Shown here: positions 32,864 through 41,455 of the stretch, piece after piece
How the letters are laid out: every line of letters starts with the position of its first letter
Numbering within the stretch: the first letter of the stretch is position 1
From: DASQHW01 sp038238245
Lineage (GTDB): Bacteria; Actinomycetota; Acidimicrobiia; IMCC26256; PALSA-610
Direction of reading: 5' to 3'
DNA length: 64,000 nt
Assembly (NCBI GenBank): GCA_038238245.1
Contig: JBBRXX010000008.1
Coordinates: 80,306 to 144,305, forward strand
The notes under the pieces: generated by a model
The model's database searches: none
Seen by the model: the letters and a program-made list of their open reading frames with translations, nothing else
Told to the model about the DNA's origin: nothing
Program-made: the position numbers and the translations under genes

Positions 32864-34142
32864 CTACGGCTCGCGCTTCAAACGCGTGAGCAGTGAGCGA
32901 ATCTCGGCGTCGGGTTCGAGACCGAGCGCGACCCGCCCGATGTACTCGAACGCTTCGTTGGGTGAGAGCGGTTGCATGAACGGCCCGGCCCGCACGTCGC
33001 GATACAACCGCGAGAGCACGCTGCTCGACAGGTAGCCCGCGCCGCCACTCAAGGCCAGGGCGCGATCGACGACGTCCGTCGCCGCTCGATTCACGATGAG
33101 CTTCGTGCACTGCCACTGGTGCATGAGGTCGCGGATGTCCTCTCGCGTGAGCTCGCTATCCAGACGCGCGATGTGTTCGTCGATCATCTGGCCGGTACGG
33201 CTGAGCGCGGCCCGCGCCGCGGTGAGCGAGACGTCGATCTCGGCGATCTGGAACTGCGTCGCCGGCCGTTCCGCAAGCACGTCGTCGAACGGCGGCTTCC
33301 GCCGTGTCTTCACGTGATCGACGATGTGCTGCCGCGCGCCCTCGGCGATACCGAGGAATGCCCCGACGAGCGCGTAGTTGGTGACAGCGATCCCCAGCCA
33401 TCCGTCGGAACCGAACTCGCCGATGGGCGCGCCGGGGAACACCATCGCGGCGGGCCCGAAGCAGTCGGTGAACACGATGTCGTGACTTCCCGAGCCGCGC
33501 ATACCCATCGCATCCCAGTTACCGCGCACGTCCATGCCGTTGGCGCCCCGCAGCGCGATGGCCATGCCCGAGCGCCACCAACCTTCGCCGTCAGGGATCT
33601 TCAAGAACACGGTCACAGAGTCGGCGATGTCGGAGTTCGTGGCGAAGATCTTGTGGCCGTTTGATCACATAGCCGCCGTCGACCGGCGTAGCCGTGGTCT
33701 GCGGGAACACGAACGCGCTGCCCGACTCCGTGCCGGCACCCGATACGAGCACCTGTGACCGGCCGAGCACCGGCAGGAACTGGCCGAGCCCCTCCGACGC
33801 CGCGGTGTCGCCGTTGGCGATGCCCTGCCGCCAGTTGCGCGTCACGACCCATACCGCGCCGATGTGCATGTTGGCGGCGATGGCCGTCGAACCGCAGCCC
33901 CGCGCCAACCGGGAGATCGCCACGGTGATGTCGTGCGCCGATTCGACCCCGAGACCGCCGAACTGCTCGGGCGCCGCCGCGGCCAGCAGACCGCTCTCCT
34001 TCATGAGATCGAAGTTCTCAGCCACGAACCTGTTCTCGCGGTCGTGTTCGGCGGCCCGTGTCGCGAAGTCGGCCGCGTGCTCCTCGGCCAGTTCGACCAT
34101 CCGTTGCCCTGGTGCCGTGCAGGCCTGCAACTCGAACTTCAT
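32864..34142 (-). pseudogene. Acyl-CoA dehydrogenase-family gene split by a one-base insertion
   Basis: Reading from ATG 34142 (GGAGGG 6 bases upstream), the frame gives an acyl-CoA dehydrogenase N-terminus (ENRFVAENFDLMKESGLLAAAAPEQFGGLG) as far as DGGYVIK. There an extra base shifts it. On the plus strand it is one T in the TTT at 33660-33662. Removing it restores VINGHKIFATNSDIADSVTVFLKIPDG and the rest to 32864, including GMRGSGSHDIVF and LSGGAGYLSSSVLSRLYRDVRAG. The full protein would have about 425 residues and belongs to the dehydrogenase/flavin-monooxygenase-like branch (HpaH/HsaA-like). With the shift neither half is a complete enzyme. A sequencing error in a short homopolymer cannot be excluded. 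Confidence 0.82.
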
Positions 34143-34329
34143 GCGCGCGCCCTCCGGTGCTCGATGCTGCGCCTCTTTACTACGCACGGAGGTGTCGTGC
34201 CCAAGAAACTTCAACGCCTAGGACCGGTTCGATCGGTTGGGGGAGGGCAACAACTCGGCGCTCATCGACGAATCTGGCGTAAGGGCGCAGCCACGAGTGC
34301 CTGTGCAGCGGGCGCGCCCGCGTCGCGCG

Positions 34330-34545
34330 TCAATCAGCGGCCTTCAGCTCATATCGCAACGCGCCCGATGGGCAGGCCTTCACCACCGCGACGGTGTCCT
34401 CGATTGGTGCGGCATTCGGCTCGATCCACGGACTGCGGTCGGCATCGAAGACTGCCGGTAGGCGACGCACGCAGTTTGCCGCATGCGTGCACACCGCGTC
34501 GTCGTATGTGATCGTGATGTCGGCACCCTTGAACTCGTGTTTCAT
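34330..34545 (-). CDS. Small ferredoxin-like protein (divergent 4Fe-4S mono-cluster, YjdI type)
   Basis: A 71-residue protein matching the Fer4_19 pattern: ITYDDAVCTHAANCVRRLPAVFD, PWI, then VVKACPSGALRYE. Cysteines 19, 25 and 58 plus His21 are available as ligands, fewer than a normal [4Fe-4S] ferredoxin. Such domains often sit with CDGSH proteins. It is the last gene of a three-gene minus-strand run (NTF2-like, methyltransferase, this), 6 bases after the methyltransferase stop. It could donate electrons to an unknown partner. Confidence 0.82.
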   Translation of the reverse strand: MKHEFKGADITITYDDAVCTHAANCVRRLPAVFDADRSPWIEPNAAPIEDTVAVVKACPSGALRYELKAAD

Positions 34546-34551
34546 CGTGCA

Positions 34552-35361
34552 TCACCCCCGGCCTGACGCGATGACCATCGGCTGCGTGACGAGCGTCCTG
34601 CCATTGACGACGAAGGATTGCCAGCGATCAACGACCTGTCGTTCCATGGCCAACCGAGCTTCCTCGGATGCCGCGGCCACCAACGGTCCCATCGGGGTCA
34701 GGTTGATGTACTGCCACAGGAACTCAGCCGGGGCCGGGAGCTCGAGCGTTGCGGTCGACACCGTGGCCGCGACCTCGTGCAATCCCGCGTCGCGAAGGAG
34801 TGTGGCGAGCGCGTTGGGATCGTGCATCGAGAACACCGCGCGCACGAACCCACCCAGATCCGGACTGATGTGCTCGACGATCGCCTGCTCCATGGCCACG
34901 AAGGCGGGCTGGATAGTGCCGGGCGTGTTGACGACGACCCGGCCGCCGGGCACCACGACGCGGCCCATCTCGGCAAGCGCGGCGGGTCGGTCTTCCATGA
35001 ACATCAGTCCCATTTGACACAGGACGACGTCGATGGAGTTGTCGGCGAGCGGGAGTGATGCCGCGTCGCTCTCGTGCCATTCGATGTGAGAGCCGGCTGT
35101 CGCCGCGGTCGACTTGGCCACGCTGATCATGTCAGGAGCGACATCAATCGCAGTCACGGATCCGCCGGACCCGACCCGCTCGGCTGCGAGCCGGGCGATG
35201 ACGCCCGTGCCGCACGCGACATCGAGGACGCGTTCGCCGGCTTGCAGTTTTGCGACGTCGAGCAGTCCCACCGATACCGGCGTTGCGATCGCCGGGACGA
35301 AGTAGCGCTGGTAGTTCTCGGCGCCGGTGCCAGTGAAGTTGCGATAGGAGGCGGTAGTCAT
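34552..35361 (-). CDS. Class I SAM-dependent methyltransferase (UbiE/COQ5-like)
   Basis: A 269-residue methyltransferase with motif I ERVLDVACGTGVIARLAAE, post-I VTAIDVAPDMI, motif II NSIDVVLCQMGLMFM, and motif III PGGRVVVN. The N-terminal NYQRYFVPAIATPVSVGLL is common in an actinobacterial group of small-molecule methyltransferases. The substrate is unknown. ATG 35361 follows AGAGGAC; the frame also runs seven codons further. It lies 48 bases downstream of the NTF2-like gene and 6 bases upstream of the ferredoxin-like gene in one likely operon. Confidence 0.87.
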   Translation of the reverse strand: MTTASYRNFTGTGAENYQRYFVPAIATPVSVGLLDVAKLQAGERVLDVACGTGVIARLAAERVGSGGSVTAIDVAPDMISVAKSTAATAGSHIEWHESDAASLPLADNSIDVVLCQMGLMFMEDRPAALAEMGRVVVPGGRVVVNTPGTIQPAFVAMEQAIVEHISPDLGGFVRAVFSMHDPNALATLLRDAGLHEVAATVSTATLELPAPAEFLWQYINLTPMGPLVAAASEEARLAMERQVVDRWQSFVVNGRTLVTQPMVIASGRG

Positions 35362-35409
35362 CACAAGTTGTCCTCTCTTCAAGAAATTGGGTGGCGCACC
35401 GAAGCCTGG

Positions 35410-35838
35410 TCAGGGCCGGATCATGGGTGCTTCGGCGGCATGGCGGGCGCGCAGTTCGTTGTCCCAGCCGCCGTTGCAATAGGTCGTGACGGCGCAGATC
35501 TGATCGTTGCGAACTTCGCACAGGTGGATGCGACGGGCGGTGACGTCGCCCTGTTGCGTGTGCTGTGTCTCGACGTGTTCGGTCACGAAGCCCGAGCTGG
35601 TCGGCACGGTGCGGACCACCGCGATGTCGACCGGGCCCTCGGCGATGGAGCGCAGCTGCGCGGTGAACGCTTCACCGGATCCCTCGAACTGAAACCGCCA
35701 CATCGGTGGCAGGAAGTCAAAGAAGGTGTCGGGCGCGAACAGGTCGTCGCGAGCTTTGAAGTCGGAGAAGCACCGGTGGAATTCGGCGCTCAACCTCTCG
35801 GCGGTCGCGTGGTCGATGGTGGCGGTTTGCAGAGGCAT
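35410..35838 (-). CDS. NTF2/SnoaL-fold protein
   Basis: A 142-residue NTF2-like protein: ATAERLSAEFHRCFSDFKARDDLFAPD at the start, TFFDFLPPMWRF, VDIAVVRTVPTSSGFVTEH, and RRIHLCEVRNDQICAVTTYCNGGWD at the end. The layout fits SnoaL-like proteins, and no fixed catalytic set is visible. It heads a run with a methyltransferase and a small iron-sulfur protein, so it may modify the same small molecule. It faces the LuxR gene (end 35995) across about 150 bases with no recognisable site. Confidence 0.75.
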   Translation of the reverse strand: MPLQTATIDHATAERLSAEFHRCFSDFKARDDLFAPDTFFDFLPPMWRFQFEGSGEAFTAQLRSIAEGPVDIAVVRTVPTSSGFVTEHVETQHTQQGDVTARRIHLCEVRNDQICAVTTYCNGGWDNELRARHAAEAPMIRP

Positions 35839-35994
35839 GTTGGATCACTCCCCGGGAATGCGTGCTCGGCGCTCGTTCGCCGGTGATGTGACGGTACGAG
35901 TGCGCGCGGCTGCGAACATCGCCCGGATGCCCCATTTTCGTGACGGGTTCGGTGGGGTGAATGCCCCATCGCGATCGCCGACCGCCGGTGATGG

Positions 35995-37644
35995 TCAGAG
36001 AACGTGGTGTTCGTAGGCGTACGCGATCGCGGCCGCCCGGCTCGTCACACCCAGCTTCGCGAAGATGTTCTCCAGGTGCCGACCAACCGTGTGCTCGCTG
36101 ATGAGGAGCTCGGTCGCGATCTTCTTGTTGGTCTCCCCGGCGGCAACGTGCGTCAGCACTTCACGCTCGCGCGCCGACAGCGTGGACGCGAGGTCAGCCG
36201 CGCCTTGCGACTCGACGGCCGCTCCCAGTCCAGCGGTGAGCGAATCCAGGCGATCGAGGTCGGGACGCGCACCGAGTTCCGCGAATGTGTCGTGTGCGCT
36301 GTGGAACTCGAGCGCGGCTGAGACCCTGTCGCCGAGCGCCGCGCACGAGAGCCCTAACAGGAGCGCAGTCCGCGCGCACTCGTACGGCATGTTGCAGCGA
36401 TGCCACGCCGCGGCCGCGGCGCGAAGGTGGGTGAGCGCGTCGGACGCGGCGCCCTCGCCCAACAACGCTGTACCGACGGCCTGCGCGGCCATCGCACCCA
36501 GCACCGCCGAGGACGAGCCCGCGGCGATGTCGGCGAGTTCGCCGGCGGCATCCCGGACGCCGTCGACATCTGCCGTCGCGCGCAAGATGTCCACAGCAGC
36601 GGCCAGAAGTGCAGGTCGTTCGAGCGGGTTGTCGGTCTCCTCGAGCGCGCGGCGAATCGTTGCTGCCGCCGAGCTTGCGTCTCCCCGAGCGAGTTCGAGC
36701 AACGCCAGCCCCGGCATCGGCGGATACCCGTGGCGGTTCGCCTGCAGGTACTTGGCTTCGGCGTCGTCGAATGCACCGGTGAGCCGATGCAGCTCGGCCT
36801 CTTGGTAATACGCCAAGCCGAGGGCGGGATGCGGAGGGTCCGTGAGACGCCGGGACGCCGACTCGATCGTCATGATCGCGTCGCGCCAGTCACCCGAAGC
36901 CTGCTGGAGCTGCGATCTGTGGACCAAGCACTGGCCGCGATAGGGGACGAGGTCGGGTTGGGCGTCGCACCATACGCTCAACGCATTGGTCCACTCCGAT
37001 GCACGCGCGAAGTCGAACAATCGCATGCACTCGAGAACCACCGCGCAATACACGATGCCCGAGGTGATCGGCCCGACTTCGCCGCCGGTCACCGACACCA
37101 TGACGTCGTCGAGGCGCGCGATGCCCGCCGCCGAGTCACCCATGGCGATGAGTGCCTGCCCGTGACCCAACGTGCCGAAGGCCCGCAGGTCGGGGTCGTC
37201 GAAACGGTCACCGATCTCGGTAGCTCGCACCGCCATGGTTCGGGCGCCGGTCGTGTCGCCATCTTCGAGCGCGCCCAACAGCGCCGGAATCAGCAGGTAG
37301 CCAACTGCAGCACACTCCATGTCGGCCGCTTCGATGATGCCTTCGGTGCGGCTGAGCCACCCGCCGGCCTGTGCCATTTGCCCCCGCAGCAGGAGACACA
37401 GCGACAGCCAGCACGTGCAACGCGCGGCTTCCGCCGCATCGTCAGCCTTCAGGTGCTGACGATGTGCGGCTTCCCACGCGGTCGCGCTGTCGTCGTCGTT
37501 GCCGATCATGTACGCAGCGATCGCGAGTCGCTCGAGGTCCGCTCCCTCCAGCTCAACCCAGGACGCGTCTCTGAAGGCCTCGTACGCGACAGTCCACGCG
37601 TGCCGCGCGAAGGCGTCGCGGCCGGGTTGCAGCCGATCGGACAT
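35995..37644 (-). CDS. LuxR-family transcriptional regulator with TPR-like domain
   Basis: A 549-residue regulator. Residues ~1-470 are helical TPR-like repeats (for example SATAWEAAHRQHLKADDAAEAAR, LLALLELARGDASSAAATIRRAL-type units) and the last ~65 are a LuxR HTH: STLSAREREVLTHVAAGETNKKIATELLISEHTVGRHLENIFAKLGVTSRAAAIAYA. There is no ATPase domain, unlike MalT/LAL proteins. The HTH is complete. The target and ligand are unknown. I chose ATG 37644; a TTG 12 codons upstream is in frame. A degraded second LuxR HTH lies just upstream (37749-37950). Confidence 0.87.
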   Translation of the reverse strand: MSDRLQPGRDAFARHAWTVAYEAFRDASWVELEGADLERLAIAAYMIGNDDDSATAWEAAHRQHLKADDAAEAARCTCWLSLCLLLRGQMAQAGGWLSRTEGIIEAADMECAAVGYLLIPALLGALEDGDTTGARTMAVRATEIGDRFDDPDLRAFGTLGHGQALIAMGDSAAGIARLDDVMVSVTGGEVGPITSGIVYCAVVLECMRLFDFARASEWTNALSVWCDAQPDLVPYRGQCLVHRSQLQQASGDWRDAIMTIESASRRLTDPPHPALGLAYYQEAELHRLTGAFDDAEAKYLQANRHGYPPMPGLALLELARGDASSAAATIRRALEETDNPLERPALLAAAVDILRATADVDGVRDAAGELADIAAGSSSAVLGAMAAQAVGTALLGEGAASDALTHLRAAAAAWHRCNMPYECARTALLLGLSCAALGDRVSAALEFHSAHDTFAELGARPDLDRLDSLTAGLGAAVESQGAADLASTLSAREREVLTHVAAGETNKKIATELLISEHTVGRHLENIFAKLGVTSRAAAIAYAYEHHVL

Positions 37645-37748
37645 GCTCGAGAGTCTTGCGTGTACTCCCACGAATCCCAAGCGGCGTTTCGGGCGGAACG
37701 TCCAGAGATCCCGCGGCTCGACGTGCGACAGGTTCGCAGCGCATCGCT

Positions 37749-37950
37749 CTAAGCGGACTCGAGCCGCGTCGCGAGTTGCGCACGCGACGTGATGTCGAGC
37801 TTCGGAAAGATGCGATAGAGATGCGAGCCGACCGTTCGGTGGGAGAGAAACGGCCGCTCCCCAATCTCTCGATTGGAAAGGCCGTCGGCGGCGAGCCAGC
37901 TCTCGATGAGCGCCGGGTCCTTCGGATGCGGCAAGAGCGGCGTCACTCCC
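37749..37950 (-). pseudogene. LuxR helix-turn-helix remnant
   Basis: The minus-strand frame ends with GLSNREIGERPFLSHRTVGSHLYRIFPKLDITSRAQLA, a nearly complete LuxR HTH, but the first helix reads LPHPKDPALIESWLA instead of the usual LSxxE start. No regulator body precedes it: the DUF899 gene occupies the upstream side. A Pro replaces the usual Leu in ERPFLSH. It is a 3' fragment of a lost LuxR gene with point changes. The left boundary is approximate. Confidence 0.7.
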
Positions 37951-38022
37951 ACCGTGCCGGCGCGGCTGTTCGGAGCTGACGTCGCGAGGTGATGCCGAGC
38001 CTGCGAGAGATCGCGACGCGGG

Positions 38023-38700
38023 TCACTTGGAACCCGTCCGGGGTGGTTCATCGTGACGGATCCACCACTGGTACGGCGGCGTCTGCGGATAGCCCTCCGG
38101 TGAGTCCTCCCACTCCTCTTGGCGACCGAGCGCAGTCAGGTCGAGGTAACTCCACGTGCTTCCCATCGCCTCGTCGCCGCGTGCGTTGACGAAGTAGGTG
38201 CGGAACACCCGGTTGCCGTCGCGGATGAACGCGTTCGTGCCGTGCCACTCGTCGACGCCGAAGTCGGTGTCGAAGTCGTCCGTGATCGTGTACCAGGGCA
38301 TTTCCCAGCCCATCAGTGCCTTCACGCGCTCGATGTCCGCCTGCGGCGCGCGCGAGGCGAACGCGAGGGTGGTGTCGCGGGCGTGCAGATGGGCGACGTG
38401 GGCGACCTGGTCGGCCACCATGGAACAGCCGATACAGGCATGCTCGGGCCAGCCGGACACGCCGGGCTCGAAGAACGCGCGGTAGACGATCAGCTGACGG
38501 CAGCCGTCGAACAGGTCGAGCAGGCTTGCCTTGCCCTCGGGCCCGTCGAACTCGTATTCCTTCTCCACGGCCTGCCACGGCATCCGCCGACGCTCGGCAG
38601 CCAGCGCGTCACGGGCGCGCGTCGACTCCTTCTCCTTCACGAGCAGTCGCAGTCGCGCGGCCTCCCACTCCTCCGGCGACACGATCGCGGGTGTCTTCAT
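38023..38700 (-). CDS. DUF899 family thioredoxin-like protein
   Basis: A 225-residue DUF899 protein. It has VSPEEWEAARLRLLVKEKE and DALAAERRRMPW near the start, FDGCRQLIVYRAFFEPG, EHACIGCSMVADQVAH (the family CxxC-like motif, about residues 88-91), and WYTITDDFDTDFGVDEWHGTNAFIRDG. The family has a thioredoxin-like fold and unknown function. It is the last gene of an operon with an SRPBCC protein (10 bases between) and an ArsR repressor, an arrangement seen in other actinobacteria. A redox role is likely but unproven. Confidence 0.9.
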   Translation of the reverse strand: MKTPAIVSPEEWEAARLRLLVKEKESTRARDALAAERRRMPWQAVEKEYEFDGPEGKASLLDLFDGCRQLIVYRAFFEPGVSGWPEHACIGCSMVADQVAHVAHLHARDTTLAFASRAPQADIERVKALMGWEMPWYTITDDFDTDFGVDEWHGTNAFIRDGNRVFRTYFVNARGDEAMGSTWSYLDLTALGRQEEWEDSPEGYPQTPPYQWWIRHDEPPRTGSK

Positions 38701-38710
38701 GGCGTTCTCC

Positions 38711-39148
38711 TCACTTCATCTCTTCTTGCGTGCGGTCGAGCTCACGCAGGACGTCCGACCATCCCGCTTCATGTGCCGTCCGCGCGTTCTCGTCCGGAAG
38801 CCCGACCTGATGGATCTCGACGAGGGTCGAGCTGTTCGACGATGGTTGGAAGGTCACGGTCACGATCGAGTCCCGGAACTGCGTTGCGGGCGACGACCAC
38901 GTGAAGACCAGCCGACGCGGCCGGTCGATCTCGCGATAGGTACCGGTGTGCTCCATCGTGGATACGTCGTCGACCATAACGATGCGGAACGTTCCGCCGA
39001 CGCGCGGATCCGTCTCGGCACGAGTCTCCCGGATGCCGGATGGCTTGAGCCACGTTCCGAGGCTTCGCGCGTCCAACCATGCGTCGAAGAGATCTTCTGC
39101 GGGCGCGGCGATCTCCCGGCGGACACGGAGCACGAAGTCGTCCGTCAT
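38711..39148 (-). CDS. SRPBCC/AHSA1-type START-fold protein
   Basis: A 145-residue AHSA1-like protein: VLRVRREIAAPAEDLFDAWLDARSLGTWLKP, GGTFRIVMVDD, HTGTYREIDRPRRLVFTWSS, VTVTFQPSSNSSTLVEIHQVGLP, ending GWSDVLRELDRTQEE. These proteins bind hydrophobic ligands in a deep cavity. ATG 39148 overlaps the stop of the arsR-like gene by four bases. ArsR-SRPBCC pairs are frequent in actinobacteria, and the product is often regulated by its own ArsR partner. Confidence 0.88.
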   Translation of the reverse strand: MTDDFVLRVRREIAAPAEDLFDAWLDARSLGTWLKPSGIRETRAETDPRVGGTFRIVMVDDVSTMEHTGTYREIDRPRRLVFTWSSPATQFRDSIVTVTFQPSSNSSTLVEIHQVGLPDENARTAHEAGWSDVLRELDRTQEEMK

Positions 39149-39492
39149 GACGATCTCTCCGGGTTGTCGCGGCCGGTGACAAACGCGTCGAGCGAGGCGA
39201 GCTGATCGCCCCAGAACCTGCGGGATTGTTCGATCCATTCGGCCGCATCGGCAAGCGGGGCGGGGTCCAGGCTCAAGATGTGCTCGCGCCCGCGCACCTT
39301 CCGTCGCACGAGGCCGGCGCCTTCGAGCACCCGGATGTGTTTCGACGTGGAGTTGAGCGAGATCGGAAATGCACTGGCGACGTCGGTGACGCGCGCGTCC
39401 GACTCGGCAAGACGAGCCAGGATGGCGCGGCGCGTCGGGTCCGAGACCGCCGAGAAGACCCGATCGAGCGTGCCGAGAGGATATTCACCCAT
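39145..39492 (-). CDS. ArsR-family repressor, likely autoregulated
   Basis: A 115-residue winged-helix repressor: DRVFSAVSDPTRRAILARLAESDARVTDVASAF, ISLNSTSKHIRVLEGAGLVRRKVRGREHILSL. It has none of the metal-binding Cys motifs of classical ArsR (the helix reads STSKHIRVLE), so it more likely senses a small organic ligand or redox state. It leads an operon with SRPBCC and DUF899 genes (4-base overlap). Its start codon sits in the centre of a 24-base palindrome, see 39481-39504. Confidence 0.9.
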   Translation of the reverse strand: MGEYPLGTLDRVFSAVSDPTRRAILARLAESDARVTDVASAFPISLNSTSKHIRVLEGAGLVRRKVRGREHILSLDPAPLADAAEWIEQSRRFWGDQLASLDAFVTGRDNPERSS

Positions 39493-39504
39493 TGAGGTGA
39501 ATAT
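39481..39504 (-). promoter_or_regulatory. Operator over the ArsR start codon with a leaderless promoter
   Basis: The arms ATATTCACC (39481-39489) and GGTGAATAT (39496-39504) are 9 bp, perfect, with a 6-base spacer that contains the start codon. On the minus strand a -10-like TATATT (39500-39505) overlaps the right arm. The A of the ATG is 8 bases downstream, so transcription probably starts at the ATG and the mRNA has no leader. Repressor binding would block both -10 and start, giving tight autorepression. Confidence 0.7.
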
Positions 39505-39598
39505 AGGGGCTCGTCACTCAGGACCGCAACCCGCGTCGCCGAAACCCGGCACGGTCGGACCCGATGCGTGCGACCGCCTCGCGGGGCCATGATGGGGC

Positions 39599-40234
39599 GT
39601 GACCGACGTCGAAGTCTTCGTGGACCCCAGTTGTCCCTGGGCATGGATCACGTGCCAATGGTTGCGAGAGATCGCACCGCAGCGTGATCTGGACGTGACG
39701 TGGCGCTCGTACTGCATGGAGATCCGCGACGATTACGGCGTCGCTCCCACGATGGCGCCGGAGCGTCGGGAAGCAGCGATCGCCGCGCACGCGGTCGCGC
39801 ACCGGATGCTGCGGATCTTCGAAGCGGCTCGGAGCCGGGCCGGCGAACCCGCCGTCGACGCGCTGTTCGCCGCGTGGGGCCCTCGTTTCTTCGTTCGAGA
39901 ACGGCCATCCGACGACGTCCTGCTCTCGGAGTCCCTGGCGTCGTGTGGGCTCGACGCGGATCTCATCGACGCTGCGGACGATGAGAAATGGGACACGCCG
40001 ATTGTCGAGTCGATGGAAGTCGCCTACGCGTTCGGCGGACCGAAGACGCAAACGCCGACGATCGTCGTGCGCGCCGATTCGCCGTACGGATACAAGGGCC
40101 CGGTGATGGCGCCGGCTCCGACCGGCGCCGCAGCGATCCGGCTGTGGGATGCCGTCCAGGTGCTCGCGCAAGAGCCTGGGTTCTTCGAGATCACCCGGCC
40201 GCGCGCCAACAAGCCGCGTGTCACACACTCATGA
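39599..40234 (+). CDS. DsbA-family thioredoxin-fold protein (Rv2466c-like, single Cys)
   Basis: A 211-residue DsbA-type protein starting TDVEVFVDPSCPWAW. The active site is Cys12-Pro-Trp-Ala. The mycobacterial nitroreductase Rv2466c has CPWC, so the second Cys is missing here. The helical insertion (AHAVAHRMLRIFEAARSRAGEP), LAFGGPKTQTPTIVV-like cis-Pro segment (TPTIV) and YKGPVMAP match that family. A mycothiol-linked reductase using one Cys is plausible. The GTG at 39599 fits the family start. The CoA-transferase gene begins 1 base after its stop. Confidence 0.8.
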   Translation: MTDVEVFVDPSCPWAWITCQWLREIAPQRDLDVTWRSYCMEIRDDYGVAPTMAPERREAAIAAHAVAHRMLRIFEAARSRAGEPAVDALFAAWGPRFFVRERPSDDVLLSESLASCGLDADLIDAADDEKWDTPIVESMEVAYAFGGPKTQTPTIVVRADSPYGYKGPVMAPAPTGAAAIRLWDAVQVLAQEPGFFEITRPRANKPRVTHS

Positions 40235-40235
40235 G

Positions 40236-41447
40236 GTGACGGGGGCGAGACCTCTCGCCGGCGTGCGCGTGTTGGATCTGTCGCGCGTGCTCTCAGGGCC
40301 GTCGTGCGGCAAGGCGCTGGTCGATCTCGGTGCCGACGTGATCAAGCTCGAGCCACCCGAGGGCGACCTCACTCGAACCGCCCAACCGCGCGTCGGCGGG
40401 CTGCCGGTGTACTTCGCGCAGCAGAATTGCGGGAAGCGGTGCGTCTCGGTCGATCTCCATATGGACGCCGGCCGTGACATCGTCGCGGGGCTGGCGGGCG
40501 CGGTTGACGTCGTGCTCGAGAACTTCCGGCCGGGAGTGCTCGACCGGCTCGGCCTGGGCTATGACGCGGTGCGCGCCCGCAATCCCGCCGTCGTGTACTG
40601 CTCGATCAGCGGGTACGGACAAGACGGTCCGATGGCCAGCCGCCGCGCGTACGCGCCGGTGATGCACGCCGAGCTCGGATTGATGGAGTTCAGCGCGCGC
40701 CGGCTGCACGCCGAGCCCCGTGCTGAGGCCGTCTCGCACGCCGACCTTTACGCCGGCTTGCAAGCGACCGTGGGGATCCTCGCCGCACTCGTGCAGCGCG
40801 ACCGCACAGGTTCGGGACAGCACATCGACGTGTCGATGGCCGAAGTGATGTTGCAGGCCACCGAATGGACCGCGGTCGAGCTGGCCGGAGGTGACGGAGA
40901 CCTCTTGCACATCTTCGGCAGCTTCAACGCGCCCGTGCTGCGCCTCGGCGACGGCACCGTCGTGCACGTGCCCGGCGATCCGGTGTCGAGCTTCCCCGCA
41001 TGGTGCATCGCCATGCAGCGCACCGACCTCGTCGACGACGAACGGTTCGTCACGCGGGAGGCCCGGAACGCCAACCGGCCGGCGATGCTCGCGCTGTTCC
41101 AGGAGTTCGCCGCCACCTTCTCGAGCTTCGACGATTTCGAGATGTCGTTGGGGAAGGCGCGTCTCGCAGTGGGAGCGATGCGACCGCTCGCGAACGTCGG
41201 TGTCGACGAGTGGGCGCGCGATCGTGAGGCATTGGTCGACGTCGGTGACGAGCGCACCGGACCGCTGCGGCTTCCTCGTTCGCCGTTCCGCTTCTCGGCG
41301 GCAACGGCCGGCACCACCGGCCGGCCCGCATGGCAAGGGCAACACAACCGCGAAGTCCTCCGCGAGCTGCTCGACCTGACCGACGACGAGATCGATCGGT
41401 TGGAGCGCGACGGCGTGATCATGCAGCGGCCGGTGCAAGCCGACTGA
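40236..41447 (+). CDS. CaiB/BaiF (family III) CoA-transferase
   Basis: A 403-residue family III CoA-transferase. It opens with LAGVRVLDLSRVLSGPSCGKALVDLGADVIKLEPPEGD, the diagnostic N-terminus, and has the catalytic Asp170 in SHADLYAGL (Asp169 in formyl-CoA transferase), plus DGPMASRRAYAPVMHA and QHIDVSMAEVMLQ. The acyl donor and acceptor are unknown. The GTG at 40236 comes one base after the DsbA-like gene's stop, so the two are co-transcribed. Codons upstream in frame lie inside the previous gene and are shadows. It converges with the phytanoyl-CoA dioxygenase-like gene. Confidence 0.9.
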   Translation: MTGARPLAGVRVLDLSRVLSGPSCGKALVDLGADVIKLEPPEGDLTRTAQPRVGGLPVYFAQQNCGKRCVSVDLHMDAGRDIVAGLAGAVDVVLENFRPGVLDRLGLGYDAVRARNPAVVYCSISGYGQDGPMASRRAYAPVMHAELGLMEFSARRLHAEPRAEAVSHADLYAGLQATVGILAALVQRDRTGSGQHIDVSMAEVMLQATEWTAVELAGGDGDLLHIFGSFNAPVLRLGDGTVVHVPGDPVSSFPAWCIAMQRTDLVDDERFVTREARNANRPAMLALFQEFAATFSSFDDFEMSLGKARLAVGAMRPLANVGVDEWARDREALVDVGDERTGPLRLPRSPFRFSAATAGTTGRPAWQGQHNREVLRELLDLTDDEIDRLERDGVIMQRPVQAD

Positions 41448-41455
41448 GCAAGCGG

